Part shown: piece after piece, positions 50,338 through 59,263 of the stretch
How positions within the stretch are numbered: the stretch's first letter is position 1
Layout of the letters: every line of letters starts with the position of its first letter
The notes under the pieces: generated by a model
Database searches by the model: none
Told to the model about the DNA's origin: nothing
The model's input: the letters and a program-made list of their open reading frames with translations, nothing else
Assembly (NCBI GenBank): GCA_963713815.1
Contig: CAVQNH010000045.1
Coordinates: 62,001 to 126,000, forward strand
DNA from: RYN-230 sp963713815
Lineage (GTDB): Bacteria > Actinomycetota > Actinomycetes > Streptosporangiales > Streptosporangiaceae
Length of the DNA: 64,000 nt
Direction: 5' to 3'
Position numbers and translations under genes: made by a program

Positions 50338-51549
50338 ATGCGCGTTCTGGTTCTTGGCGGCGATGGTTTCTGTGGCTGGCCGACCTCGCTTTACCTGTCG
50401 GACCGTGGTCACGATGTGACCATCATCGACAACTTGAGCCGCCGCAAGATCGACATCGACCTGGAAGTGGAGTCGCTGACGCCGATCCGGCCGATCGGCG
50501 AGCGGATCCGGGTCTGGGAAGAGGTCTCCGGCAAGGAGATCGGCTTCCTGAGCATGGACCTGGCCACGGAGTACGACCGGCTGGTCGCGGTGCTGCTGGA
50601 GTTGCGGCCGGACGCGATCGTGCACTTCGCCGAGCAGCGCGCCGCGCCGTACTCGATGCGGACCACCGCCACCAAGCGGTACACCGTGGACAACAACGTC
50701 CGGGCCACGCACAACCTGCTGACCGCGCTGGTCGAGACCGGGATCGACGCCGCGCTGGCGCACCTGGGCACGATGGGGGTCTACGGCTACGGCTGGTCCG
50801 GCAGCGCGCCCATTCCCGAGGGCTACCTGACCGTGAAGGTGCCGACGCCCGACGGCGAGCTGGAGCGGGAGATCCTGCACCCGGCGAACCCCGGGTCGGT
50901 GTACCACATGACCAAGACCCTGGACCAGCTCATGTTCGCGTTCTACGCCAAGAACGACGGGCTGCGGATCACCGACCTGCACCAGGGCATCGTGTGGGGC
51001 ACCCAGACCCCGCAGACCAGCCAGGATGAGCGGCTCATCAACCGGTTCGACTACGACGGTGACTACGGCACCGTGCTCAACCGGTTCCTGATGCAGGCCG
51101 CGATCGGGCACCCGCTGACCGTGCACGGCACCGGCGGCCAGACGCGCGCGTTCATCCACATCCGCGACACCGTGCGGTGCATCGAGCTGGCCATCACCAA
51201 CCCGCCCGACGCCGGGGACCGGCCGCGGGTGCTGAACCAGATCACGGAGACGCACCGCATCCTGGACCTGGCCAAGATGGTCGGCGACGTGATGGGCGTG
51301 GAGATCGCCTACCTGCCCAACCCGCGGCGCGAAGCCGAGGAGAACGACCTGATCGTCCGGAACGACCAGTTCCTGGCGCTGGGCCTGCAGCCGACCACGC
51401 TGTCGGAGGGCCTGCTCGGGGAGGGCACCGAGATCGCGAAGCACTACGCGTACCGCGCGGACCCCTCCAAGATCATCGCCCGCTCGGTCTGGAAGGCCGG
51501 CATGGAGACCGCCGACGACCTGATGACCGAGCTGCCCGGCCAGGAGTAA
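50338..51549 (+). CDS. sqdB: UDP-sulfoquinovose synthase-like NAD-dependent epimerase
   Basis: 403 residues from ATG at 50338, five bases after GGGAG. The extended SDR N-terminus VLVLGGDGFCGWPTSLYLSD, HFAEQRAAPYSM, SVYHMTKTLDQLMFAFYAKN (YxxxK), QGIVWGTQTPQTSQDERLIN, FDYDGDYGTVLNRFLMQAAI and HPLTVHGTGGQTRAFIHIRD are the UDP-sulfoquinovose synthase (SQD1/SqdB) pattern. The enzyme makes UDP-sulfoquinovose from UDP-glucose and sulfite, the donor for sulfolipid. A related epimerase reaction is possible. First of a region with several sugar-transfer genes; a strong terminator hairpin follows. Confidence 0.8.
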   Translation: MRVLVLGGDGFCGWPTSLYLSDRGHDVTIIDNLSRRKIDIDLEVESLTPIRPIGERIRVWEEVSGKEIGFLSMDLATEYDRLVAVLLELRPDAIVHFAEQRAAPYSMRTTATKRYTVDNNVRATHNLLTALVETGIDAALAHLGTMGVYGYGWSGSAPIPEGYLTVKVPTPDGELEREILHPANPGSVYHMTKTLDQLMFAFYAKNDGLRITDLHQGIVWGTQTPQTSQDERLINRFDYDGDYGTVLNRFLMQAAIGHPLTVHGTGGQTRAFIHIRDTVRCIELAITNPPDAGDRPRVLNQITETHRILDLAKMVGDVMGVEIAYLPNPRREAEENDLIVRNDQFLALGLQPTTLSEGLLGEGTEIAKHYAYRADPSKIIARSVWKAGMETADDLMTELPGQE

Positions 51550-51573
51550 CCGTTCGCATAGTCGCTTAATCTC

Positions 51574-51624
51574 TAACGCCCTCGCGGCGGCACCGGATCT
51601 CCGGCTGCCGCCGCGAGGGCGTTA
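51574..51624. terminator. long perfect hairpin after sqdB
   Basis: A 19-bp stem (TAACGCCCTCGCGGCGGCA and its exact complement) with a 13-base loop, 25 bp after the sqdB stop. Factor-independent terminator of sqdB. Confidence 0.85.
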
Positions 51625-51682
51625 TGGCGCCAGACGCCCCGGAGGAGGCTCCCGGGACGGCACTCACGTACCGTGACGTGTC

Positions 51683-52523
51683 ATGACGACCCGCGACCCG
51701 ACGCTGCGATTCCGGCCGATCGCCGTGGCCGTGGTGCATACCGCCCGGCGGCATGCGTGGCGGATCCTGGTCGTCTCGATCGTGGTATCCGCCGTGACTG
51801 TGGCGGTGGAGCTGGCCGCCGACCACTTGCTGGACCGGCCGACGTGACCACGGCGGTGGTCGGCGCCCTGTCCACCTCGACGGTGAGCCTGCTTGGCGCG
51901 GTGTTCCTGTCCGGCTTCCTGTGCCGGCTGGTCAGTAGCACGGAGCACGGGGCCACCGAGCGGGGGAAGACCGAGCACGGGGAGCCGGAGCACGAGAACA
52001 CGGAGCACGGGAAGACCGAGCCTGGGTCTGACGGCAGCCGGATCCGCGACGTGCTGCGGTCACTGCCCTGGGGCTCGCTCATCCTGGCCGACCTGCTGGC
52101 CGCCCTGATCATCGTGATCGGGCTGGTGGCCCTGATCATTCCGGGGCTGATCGCCATCACCCTGCTGGCCGTGGTCGGGCCGGTCATCGAGCTCGAGCAC
52201 CAGCACGCCCTGGCCGGCCTGCGCCGTTCCGCGCATCTGGTCCGGCCGCACTTCTGGCGGGTCGCGGCGTTCGCGACCCTGCCGCTGCTGCTGGCCAACG
52301 GGATCGGTCGGCCTTCCTGCCCGATCCGTCGGGCCACACCGACGTCGTGACCACCCTGATCGTCCGGTCCATCGGCGAGGGCATCGTCGAAGCGGTGGTC
52401 GGCCTGCTGCTGGTGGAACTGTGCTACCGGCTGATCGCCGCCGAGCGCGCCGCCGCGCGCCCCGCGGCCCAGCCGGTGGGCTTACCCGAGCGCGCCCGCC
52501 GGGCCGGCCGGGCCTGGTGGTGA
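51683..52523 (+). pseudogene. membrane protein gene with two frameshifts
   Basis: ATG at 51683 opens RILVVSIVVSAVTVAVELAA and DHLLDRPT, then a stop; one frame over, VTTAVVGALSTSTVSLLGAV continues with a charged loop of TEHG-type repeats, then ILADLLAALIIVIGLVALII, GLRRSAHLVRPHFWRVAAFA and LPLLLANGIG; a second shift near 52305 leads to FLPDPSGHTDVVTTLIVRSI and VELCYRLIAAERAAARP, ending at 52523. All three pieces look like one membrane protein of about 280 residues with a GLRRSxHLVRxxFWRV motif seen in actinobacterial polytopic proteins of unknown function. Confidence 0.6.
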
Positions 52524-53235
52524 CGCCCGGTGAGGGCCGGCTGGCGCGCGGCCGGCCGGGACCAGCGACGGCCAGGGTGGCCGCGAACCGGCTGCCGGGG
52601 GCCTGGCGTGCGACACGTTCCGCGTCCTCGGCCGTGTCCACGTCCAGCAGTTCCGGCACCTGGCGGACCCGCAGGCCGGCGTCCCGCAGCCGGTCCAGCT
52701 GGACCCGCCCGGTGTGATCGGCTGACATCGGCACGCCCAGGATCAGCCCCGGGTCGGGCCGGCGCAGGCCGAGGAGCCAGAACCCGCCGTCCTCGGCCGG
52801 CCCGAAGACCGCGTCCGCCTCCCCGGCGGCCAGCGGCTGCGCCACCGTCTCGAGCAGCCCGGGAGTGACCTGGGGGGTGTCCATGCCGATCAGGACGACG
52901 GGCACGGCCAGGCTCGCGTAGGCGTCGTCGAAGGCCGCGGCGATCCGCTCGTCCAGCCCCCGCCCACGCTGCGCAGACACCTCGAAGCGGGCCGGCAGCT
53001 CGGCCCGCAGCGCGCCCGGCGCGGCCCGCTGGTCATCCAGGGCCAGCGTGTGCCGGGCGAAAGAGGCGCTGGCCCCGGCCTCCAGCGTGTCCACGAGCGC
53101 CGCCTCGGCCAGCATCGCGGCTTCCTGCGGGGTGAACGGCGGGGTGAGCCGCGTCTTGACCCGGCCCGGCACGGGCGCCTTGGCCAGGATGATGAGCTGG
53201 GCCTGCATGTTCTCAGAGGGGCTGGAGTGGTTCAT
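52060..53235 (-). CDS. TIGR04282-type (DUF2064) nucleotidyl/glycosyltransferase-like protein, reading through its normal end
   Basis: ATG at 53235 overlaps the stop of the GT2 gene (ATGA), so translation is coupled. Residues 10-215 form the GT-A-like domain of the TIGR04282/DUF2064 family (QLIILAKAPVPGRVKTRLTP, VVLIGMDTPQVTPGLLETVA, DAVFGPAEDGGFWLLGLRRP, DVDTAEDAERVA). Family homology ends near 52540, but the frame continues to 52060 as Arg/Pro-rich sequence antisense to the membrane-protein gene, so the native stop has been lost. Proposed role: activation of a sugar precursor with the neighbouring GT2; named from arsenosugar synthesis, though no arsenic genes are here. Confidence 0.82.
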   Translation of the reverse strand: MNHSSPSENMQAQLIILAKAPVPGRVKTRLTPPFTPQEAAMLAEAALVDTLEAGASASFARHTLALDDQRAAPGALRAELPARFEVSAQRGRGLDERIAAAFDDAYASLAVPVVLIGMDTPQVTPGLLETVAQPLAAGEADAVFGPAEDGGFWLLGLRRPDPGLILGVPMSADHTGRVQLDRLRDAGLRVRQVPELLDVDTAEDAERVARQAPGSRFAATLAVAGPGRPRASRPSPGVTTRPGRPGGRARVSPPAGPRGARRRARRRSAGSTVPPAAGRPPLRRCPRRWTGRSGWSRRRCGPTDRAGRPTDPVGQQQRQGRERRDPPEVRPDQMRGTAQAGQGVLVLELDDRPDHGQQGDGDQPRNDQGHQPDHDDQGGQQVGQDERAPGQ

Positions 53236-53882
53236 GAGGCCAGTACCCGCCGCATGTCGCGGACGGTGCGCACCGTCCCGCCCACCGTCCCGGTGACCTT
53301 CGACCGCCCGGACCGGGGCAGGTAGGGGATATCCACCTCGTCGATCCTCCAATCGGCGACGGCCGCGGCCATCACCATCTCCAGCGGGTAGCCGAAGCGC
53401 CGGTCGGCGAGCCCCAGCTCCAGGAGCCGGACCCGGCGGGCACAGCGCATCGGCCCGAGGTCGCGCAGCCGCACCCCGGTACGGCGGCGAAGCTCTGCGG
53501 CGAGGACCTTGTTGGCCACCCGGGCGTGCACGGGCCAGCTGCCCCGGCCGCTGGTCATCCGGCGGCCCAGCACCAGGTCGGCGGAGCCGCTCTGGACCGG
53601 GCCTGCCACCTGCGGCAGGTCATCCGGGTTGAGCGAGGCGTCCGCATCCATGAAGCAGACGATGTCGCTGGTCGCCGCGACCAGCCCGGCGTGGCAGGCC
53701 GCGCCGAACCCGCGCTGCGGCACCCGGACGACCGTGGCCCCGTGGTCCACCGCGATGCTGCCCGACCCGTCCGTCGAGCCATTGTCGGCCACGATGGCGT
53801 GAAAGCCCGCCGGCATCCGGGACAGGACCCAGGGCAGCGCCTCCGCCTCGTTCAGGCAGGGCAGGACGACGTCGATCCTCAT
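53232..53882 (-). CDS. GT2-family glycosyltransferase (DPM1/polyprenyl-phosphate type)
   Basis: 216 residues. MRIDVVLPCLNEAEALPWVL, the nucleotide-sugar pocket VADNGSTDGSGSIA, the DxD motif in CFMDADASLNPDDLP and GRRMTSGRGSWP are typical of short GT2 enzymes such as dolichol/polyprenyl-phosphate mannose or glucose synthases without membrane anchors. It would place a sugar on polyprenyl phosphate or a related acceptor at the cytoplasmic membrane face. It is coupled by ATGA to the downstream TIGR04282 gene and divergent from the epimerase gene, 103 bp away. Confidence 0.9.
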   Translation of the reverse strand: MRIDVVLPCLNEAEALPWVLSRMPAGFHAIVADNGSTDGSGSIAVDHGATVVRVPQRGFGAACHAGLVAATSDIVCFMDADASLNPDDLPQVAGPVQSGSADLVLGRRMTSGRGSWPVHARVANKVLAAELRRRTGVRLRDLGPMRCARRVRLLELGLADRRFGYPLEMVMAAAVADWRIDEVDIPYLPRSGRSKVTGTVGGTVRTVRDMRRVLAS

Positions 53883-53985
53883 GGCGCGACAGTAGCCCGG
53901 ACAGACCGTTATCGACCCTTACAGAGCTGTGACGTATGGACGCCCGCGGTATGAGCGCAGATGGGCGCCATGATTCGCTGCTGCC

Positions 53986-55071
53986 ATGCGAATACTGGTG
54001 ACCGGGGCCGCGGGCTTCATCGGCTCCCACGCAGTGGATGTCATGCGGGCGGCCGGCCACGAGGTCCAGGGCCTGGACTCGCTGACCCCGGCCGTGCACA
54101 GCGGGCGGCCCGATTACCTGCCGGACGACTTCGACCTGGCCGTCGGGGACGTCCGCGACCCGGACGCGGTCCGCCGGGCGGTGGCCGGCGCGGACGTGGT
54201 GTGCCACCAGGCCGCCCTGGTCGGCCTCGGCGTCGACCTGGCCGACCTGCCCGCCTACTCCGACGTGAACGTGACCGGCACCGCGGTGCTGCTCGAGGCC
54301 ATGGGCCGCAGCGGCGTGCCCCGCCTGGTGCTGGCCTCGTCCATGGTGGTCTACGGGGAAGGCGCCTACGACTGCCCGGAGCACGGCCGGGTCCGGCCGG
54401 CCCCGCGGGACGTGAGCGACCTGGAGGCGGGCCGGTTCGAGCCCCGCTGCCCGCAGTGCTCGGCGCCGCTCACCGTGGCCACCGTCACCGAGGACGCCCC
54501 GCTGGACCCCCGCAACGCCTACGCGGCCAGCAAGCTCGCCCAGGAGCATCTCGCCGCGACCTGGGCCAGGATGACCGGCGGGTCGGCGGTCGCGCTGCGG
54601 TACCACAACGTGTACGGGCCGCGGATGCCGCGGGACACGCCGTACTCCGGCGTGGCGGCGATTTTCCGGTCCGCGCTGGAGGGGGGCCGGTCGCCGCAGG
54701 TCTACGAGGACGGCCAGCAGCGGCGCGACTTCGTCCACGTCCACGACGTGGCCCGGGCCAACCTGGGCGCGCTGCGGGCGGGCGTGCCGGGCTCGCTGCG
54801 GGCCTTCAACGTGGCCAGCGGGGAGCCGCACACGGTCGGGGAGATGGCGTCGGCGCTGGCCGGCGCGTTCGGCGGCCCGGCCCCCACGGTGACCGGACGG
54901 TACCGGCTGGGCGACGTGCGGCACATCGTGGCCTCACCCGGGGCGGCCACCCGCGGCCTCGGATTCCGCGCCGAGACGAAGTTCGCCGACGGGATGACCG
55001 AGTTCGCCCACGCCCCGCTGCGCCGCCCGGTGGGGGTAATAGAGCCAGGCGAGGTAAGCCAGCCGGTCTGA
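53986..55071 (+). CDS. NAD-dependent epimerase/dehydratase with a Cys4-like insert
   Basis: 361 residues. Extended SDR: LVTGAAGFIGSHAVDVMRAA, LASSMVVYGEGAYDCPEHGR, DPRNAYAASKLAQEHLAATW (YxxxK), ALRYHNVYGPRMPRDTPYSG and RRDFVHVHDVARANL. Between the catalytic Ser/Thr region and Tyr lies an insert with CPEHG and RCPQCSAPL, a pattern that could hold a zinc ion. It should form a UDP- or dTDP-sugar by 4-epimerisation or dehydration. Divergent from the GT2/TIGR04282 pair, probably sharing a promoter region. Confidence 0.88.
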   Translation: MRILVTGAAGFIGSHAVDVMRAAGHEVQGLDSLTPAVHSGRPDYLPDDFDLAVGDVRDPDAVRRAVAGADVVCHQAALVGLGVDLADLPAYSDVNVTGTAVLLEAMGRSGVPRLVLASSMVVYGEGAYDCPEHGRVRPAPRDVSDLEAGRFEPRCPQCSAPLTVATVTEDAPLDPRNAYAASKLAQEHLAATWARMTGGSAVALRYHNVYGPRMPRDTPYSGVAAIFRSALEGGRSPQVYEDGQQRRDFVHVHDVARANLGALRAGVPGSLRAFNVASGEPHTVGEMASALAGAFGGPAPTVTGRYRLGDVRHIVASPGAATRGLGFRAETKFADGMTEFAHAPLRRPVGVIEPGEVSQPV

Positions 55072-55121
55072 GCCGTAGCTCGGGCGCCCCGGGGGGCTAA
55101 CTCAGGCGGCGCGGGGCCAGC

Positions 55122-56315
55122 TCAGCTGGCCGGGGCGTAGCCGGGCTGCGCGATGGGGGCGGTGTGCTGGGGCGCCGTCCGGGCCAGCGGGAGCCGGATC
55201 ACGAACTGGCAGCCCCGGGCGATGTTCTGCACCGCGATCTGGCCCGCGTGCGCCTCCACGATGCCGCGGGCGATGCTGAGCCCGAGGCCGGCGTTGTTGT
55301 CCGGGCCCGGGGTACGGGCCGTCTCCGCCCGGAACGCCACGTCGAAGACGCGGGGCAGTGCCTCGGGCGGGATCCCGCCGCAGGCGTCCACCACGCTCAC
55401 GCAGGCCATCCCGCGGTGCAGGTCACCCTGGACCTCGACCATGCCCTCGGACGGCGTGTGCCGGATCGCGTTGGTCACCAGGTTGCGCAGCGCCCGGCCG
55501 AACTCGTCGGCGTCGACCAGGACCGGCAGCCCGCGCACCGAGGAGCCGCGCAGCCGCACGCCCTTGGCCCGGGCCAGCGGCTCGGTGCTGGCCAGGGCCT
55601 CGGCCACCAGGTCGTCCAGCCCGACCAGGCGGCGGGACAGCCGCAGCGCGCCCGCGTGGATGCGGGCCAGCTCGAACAGGTCGTCGATCATGGCGGACAG
55701 CCGGTCGGCCTCCCGGCGGATCTGCGTGTGGTACGTGGTCACCGTCTCGAAGTCGACCACCACGCCGTCCTCCAGCGCCTCGGCCATGGCGCGCAGGCCG
55801 GCCAGCGGGGTGCGCAGGTCGTGGCTGACCCAGGCGACCAGCTCCCGGCGGCTGGCTTCCAGCGCCCGCTCCCGGGTGTGGGACTCGGCGAGCTTCTCGT
55901 GCGCCGTGGCCAGCTCGTCGGACAGGGTGGCGAACTCGGCGGGCAGGTGAGCCTGGGGCGGCTCGTAGTAGCCGACGCTGCCGACGTTGCGGACCGCCGC
56001 GAGCAGGACCCGGCTGGCCGCGGTGACCCGGTGGCCCACCAGCAGCGCGACGGCGAACCCGGCCAGGCCGGCGATGACCACCACGGCCAGCACGACGTTC
56101 CGGTCGTCCGTGGAGATCATCATCTTGTAGGCGATGACCCCGACCCCGGCGCTGGTGCTGACGATGACCACCGCGGCCACCACGAACAGGAGCGTGGCCA
56201 GTGACCGCCGCGCGAGCAGCCGGACGCACAGCAGCCCGGCTGCGGCTGAGGCGACGGCGACCCCGGCGACGGTGTACGTCACCTGCCAGAGAGTGGGCGC
56301 GTCGATGCCTGTCAT
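55122..56315 (-). CDS. membrane sensor histidine kinase
   Basis: 397 residues. Two membrane helices near the N-terminus (VAGVAVASAAAGLLCVRLLA, FVVAAVVIVSTSAGVGVIA) plus a further hydrophobic stretch, then a HAMP-like linker, the H box SHDLRTPLAGLRAMAEALED, an N box (FGRALRNLVTNAIRHTP), G1 (VVDACGGIPPEALPRVFDVA) and G2 (GLGLSIARGIVEAHAGQI). A complete class I kinase. Its start overlaps the response-regulator stop by ATGA, so the two are translated together. Confidence 0.92.
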   Translation of the reverse strand: MTGIDAPTLWQVTYTVAGVAVASAAAGLLCVRLLARRSLATLLFVVAAVVIVSTSAGVGVIAYKMMISTDDRNVVLAVVVIAGLAGFAVALLVGHRVTAASRVLLAAVRNVGSVGYYEPPQAHLPAEFATLSDELATAHEKLAESHTRERALEASRRELVAWVSHDLRTPLAGLRAMAEALEDGVVVDFETVTTYHTQIRREADRLSAMIDDLFELARIHAGALRLSRRLVGLDDLVAEALASTEPLARAKGVRLRGSSVRGLPVLVDADEFGRALRNLVTNAIRHTPSEGMVEVQGDLHRGMACVSVVDACGGIPPEALPRVFDVAFRAETARTPGPDNNAGLGLSIARGIVEAHAGQIAVQNIARGCQFVIRLPLARTAPQHTAPIAQPGYAPAS

Positions 56316-57028
56316 GCTTCTCCAGGTTCGTAGCGGTAGCCAACGCCCCAGACGGTGACGATCCGCCGGGGTGCGGTCGGGTCCGGCTCGATCTTTTCCC
56401 GCAGCCGCCGGATGTGCACGGTCACGGTCGAGGTGTCACCGAAGGTCCAGCCCCACACGTGCGCCAGCAGCTGCTCCCGGCTGAACGCCTGGCGGGGACG
56501 GCGCATGAGGTGCACCAGGAGGTCGTACTCCCGGGAGGTCAGCGACAGCGTGCTCTCGGCCAGCATGACCGAGTGCGCGCTCAGGTCGACCACGAGGTTG
56601 CCGTCCTTGATGACGCCGAGCGCGGGCGGGTCGGGCAGGCCGCCGCCGCGGGCGCGGCGCAGCACCGACCGGACCCGCAGGGCCAGCTCCCGGGGGCTGA
56701 ACGGCTTGGTGACGTAGTCGTCGGCCCCGGTCTCGAAGCCGACCACCCGGTCGGTCTCCTCGCCGAGCGCGGTCAGCATGACCACCGGGATGGGCCACTG
56801 CGCGCGCAGTCTCCGGCAGACTTCCAGGCCGTCGATGCCGGGCAGCATCAGGTCCAGGACGACCAGGTCAGGCGGCTCGGCGGCCACCCGCCGCAGCGCC
56901 TCGTAGCCGTCGCCCACACATTCCACGTGGTGCCCATCGCGCGTCAGGTAACGCCCGACGACATCAGCCAGGGTGGCGTCATCGTCAACCACGATGATCC
57001 GCCCCGGCCGGTCGGGGTTGGTATTCAC
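56312..57028 (-). CDS. OmpR/PhoB-family response regulator
   Basis: 238 residues. The receiver domain has the acidic pair DDDAT, phospho-acceptor Asp in VVLDLMLPGIDGLEVCR, and a KPFSPRELALRVRSVLRRA end; the C-terminal winged helix is SLTSREYDLLVHLMRRP, QAFSREQLLAHVWGWTF and TVTVHIRRLREKIEPDP. Upstream gene of the kinase pair. The operon is divergent from the methyltransferase/mannosyltransferase operon with about 160 bp between, making those genes likely targets. Confidence 0.94.
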   Translation of the reverse strand: MNTNPDRPGRIIVVDDDATLADVVGRYLTRDGHHVECVGDGYEALRRVAAEPPDLVVLDLMLPGIDGLEVCRRLRAQWPIPVVMLTALGEETDRVVGFETGADDYVTKPFSPRELALRVRSVLRRARGGGLPDPPALGVIKDGNLVVDLSAHSVMLAESTLSLTSREYDLLVHLMRRPRQAFSREQLLAHVWGWTFGDTSTVTVHIRRLREKIEPDPTAPRRIVTVWGVGYRYEPGEA

Positions 57029-57187
57029 TCTTACACCGTAGATGCCGCAGCGGCTTTATGCCTCTGACCGGGACGGATCCGTCATCGGTCTGTAAGGGTC
57101 ATTCCGCTGTCCCCGCCGTTAGGCTCAACGCCGCTGCGACCGGCCCGGGCTGCTGTCCCGGCCAGCACCCCGGAAGGAGGGGACCGC

Positions 57188-57817
57188 GTGCTCGGTGAGC
57201 TGTACGAAGATGCTCTTACTGGCCCCGCGCGGCCGGAAATCGAGTACGAGGACGGCCGCCGGGCCCCGCTGCGGATCGATGACTGGCTGCACGTCATCCC
57301 GGGTGATGCCTCGATACTGGACCGCTGCCAGGGTCACACGCTGGACGTCGGGTCCGGCCCCGGGCGGCTCACCGTGGCCCTGGCCGAGCGGGGCGTGCCG
57401 GCCCTCGGCATCGACATCACGCCGTCGGCCGTGCAGCTGGCCCGGTCGTGCGGCGCGCTGGCGCTGCACCGGGACGTGTTCGCCACCGTCCCGGGGACCG
57501 GGCGGTGGGCGCGGGTCCTGCTCGCCGACGGCAACATCGGCATCGGCGGAGACCCGGATGCCCTGCTCAGCCGGGTGGCTGAGCTGCTGAAGCCGCTCGG
57601 CCAGGCGCTGGTCGAGGTGGAGCCGCCCGGTGCGCCGCTGGCCAAGGACATGGTCCGGCTGAGCCACGCGGGCAAGTGCAGCTCCTGGTTCCCCTGGGCG
57701 TCGATCGGCGCCGACCAGATCAGCGAGCTCGGCCTCAGCGCCGGGCTGGCCGTGACCGAAGTCTGGACCGACGCCGGGCGCTGGTTCGCCGCGCTGTCCC
57801 GGGGGATTGATTCATGA
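57188..57817 (+). CDS. class I SAM-dependent methyltransferase
   Basis: 209 residues from GTG after GGAAGGAGGGG. The AdoMet motif is LDVGSGPGRLTVALAERGVP and the next acidic strand ALGIDITPSAVQLARS. It contains LLKPLGQALVEVEPPG (motif after IV) and no signal or membrane segment. Its stop overlaps the next gene's ATG (ATGA). It probably methylates a sugar or glycan intermediate made by the neighbouring transferases. Confidence 0.87.
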   Translation: MLGELYEDALTGPARPEIEYEDGRRAPLRIDDWLHVIPGDASILDRCQGHTLDVGSGPGRLTVALAERGVPALGIDITPSAVQLARSCGALALHRDVFATVPGTGRWARVLLADGNIGIGGDPDALLSRVAELLKPLGQALVEVEPPGAPLAKDMVRLSHAGKCSSWFPWASIGADQISELGLSAGLAVTEVWTDAGRWFAALSRGIDS

Positions 57818-59260
57818 CCACGAAGATCAGGATGGCGGCCTCGGCGGCGGCCGCGGCGGCGCTCACCGCCCTGATCGTCCTCACGGTCCACTCGGTGCTG
57901 TTCGCGCGGATCGGCACCGTCCCGGTGGCCGCTCGGTCTCTGGGTGCTCTTCGGCGCCGGCGCCTGGCTGGTGTTCCGGCTGCCCGGCCGCGCGGCGGCC
58001 GCCCTGATCGTGATCGGCGGCATCGCGGTCCAGCTGGCGGCCCTGTCCGCCGGGCCGCAGGGCAGCGACGACCTGTACCGCTACATCTGGGACGGGCGGG
58101 TCCAGGCCGCGGGCATCGACCCGTATCAGTACGCTCCGGCCGCCCCCCAGCTGGCCTCGCTCCGCGACCCGTTCCTCTGGGCGGCCCACGCCCCGCACTG
58201 CGTGTCCGCGGGGATGCGGCTGGACGGCTCGACCGAGCTCGCGGACCCCGGGTGCACCAGGATCAACCGTCCCATCGTGCACACCATCTACCCGCCGGTG
58301 GCCGAGGCCTACTTCCTCGGCGTGCACTACGTGTCGCCGGCGGGCAGCGGGACCACCCCGATGCAGGCGGGCGCGGCGCTCTGCGCCGTCCTGGTGACCA
58401 TCCTGCTCCTGTACGGCCTGCCGAAGGTGGGCCGGGACCGCCGGCTGGCGGTGCTGTGGGCGTGGTGTCCCACCGTGGCCCTGGAGGCGGGCAACAACGG
58501 GCACGTGGATGTGCTCGCCGCGGGCCTCACCGCGGCCGCCCTGATCCTGCTGGCCCGGCCCGGGGCGCTGAGCCATTCCCTGCGGCGGCCGGTGGCCGGG
58601 GGTGCGCTGCTGGCCCTGGCCATCTGGACCAAGGTCACCCCGGTGCTGATCGCCCCGGCCGTGCTGCGGCGCCGGCCGGTCGCGGTCATCAGCGCGGGCG
58701 TCGCCGCCACCGTCATCGTGTACCTGCCGCACCTGCTGGCCGTGGGCAGCGGGGTGATCGGGTTCCTGCCCGGCTACCTGCAGCAGGAGGGATACGCCAA
58801 CGGCTCCCGGTTCCTGCTGCTCGGCATGCTGGTGCCGGGGAAGTGGGGCTTCCTGGCGGCGTTCGCGGTCCTGGCCACGGTGGCCCTGGTCGTGCTGCTG
58901 CGCGGTGACCCGGACCGGCCCTGGCGCGGCGCGGTGGTGATGACCGGCGTGGCGCTCGCCGTCACCACGCCCCCGTTCCCCTGGTACGCCATGCTCCTGG
59001 TCATGCTGGTCGCCTTCGACGGCCGCGTGGAGTGGCTCGGCTTCGCCATGGTCCGCTACGTGGCCGTCAGCGACCCGCTGCCCGGGGTCAGGGTTCCTGT
59101 CCTGGACACCCTCCGGGCCGCCTACGGCCTGGCGCTGGCCGTGGTCGTGGCCGTGGCGCTGATCCGCTGGCGGCGGGCTCGGGCCGGCGTCGCGGTCCAG
59201 CCGGTCCCGGTCACCGTGCCGGAGCCCACTGCGGTCCCGGCTGCCTCCTCAGTCGGCTGA
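57814..59260 (+). pseudogene. GT87/MptB-like polyprenol-phosphate-sugar-dependent membrane glycosyltransferase with a frameshift
   Basis: ATG at 57814 (overlapping the methyltransferase stop) gives a first membrane helix SAAAAAALTALIVLTVHSVL. Around 57940 the frame shifts by one base, and the protein continues LFGAGAWLVFRLPGRAAAAL, SAGPQGSDDLYRYIWDGRVQ (the acidic DDxYRYxWDGR loop), ALEAGNNGHVDVLAAGLTAA and many helices to 59260. This loop and layout match GT-C/GT87 enzymes that use polyprenyl-phosphate mannose or glucose outside the membrane. The well-kept second part suggests a sequencing indel or a very recent mutation. Confidence 0.8.
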
Positions 59261-59263
59261 GCA

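Noticed and set aside
55115..55131. Short palindrome GGCCAGCT-C-AGCTGGCC between convergent genes
   Set aside because: It overlaps the last codons of the histidine kinase and is too short to call as a terminator with confidence.
55164..56204. Plus-strand open frame of 346 codons
   Set aside because: Antisense to the histidine kinase, which has all kinase motifs.
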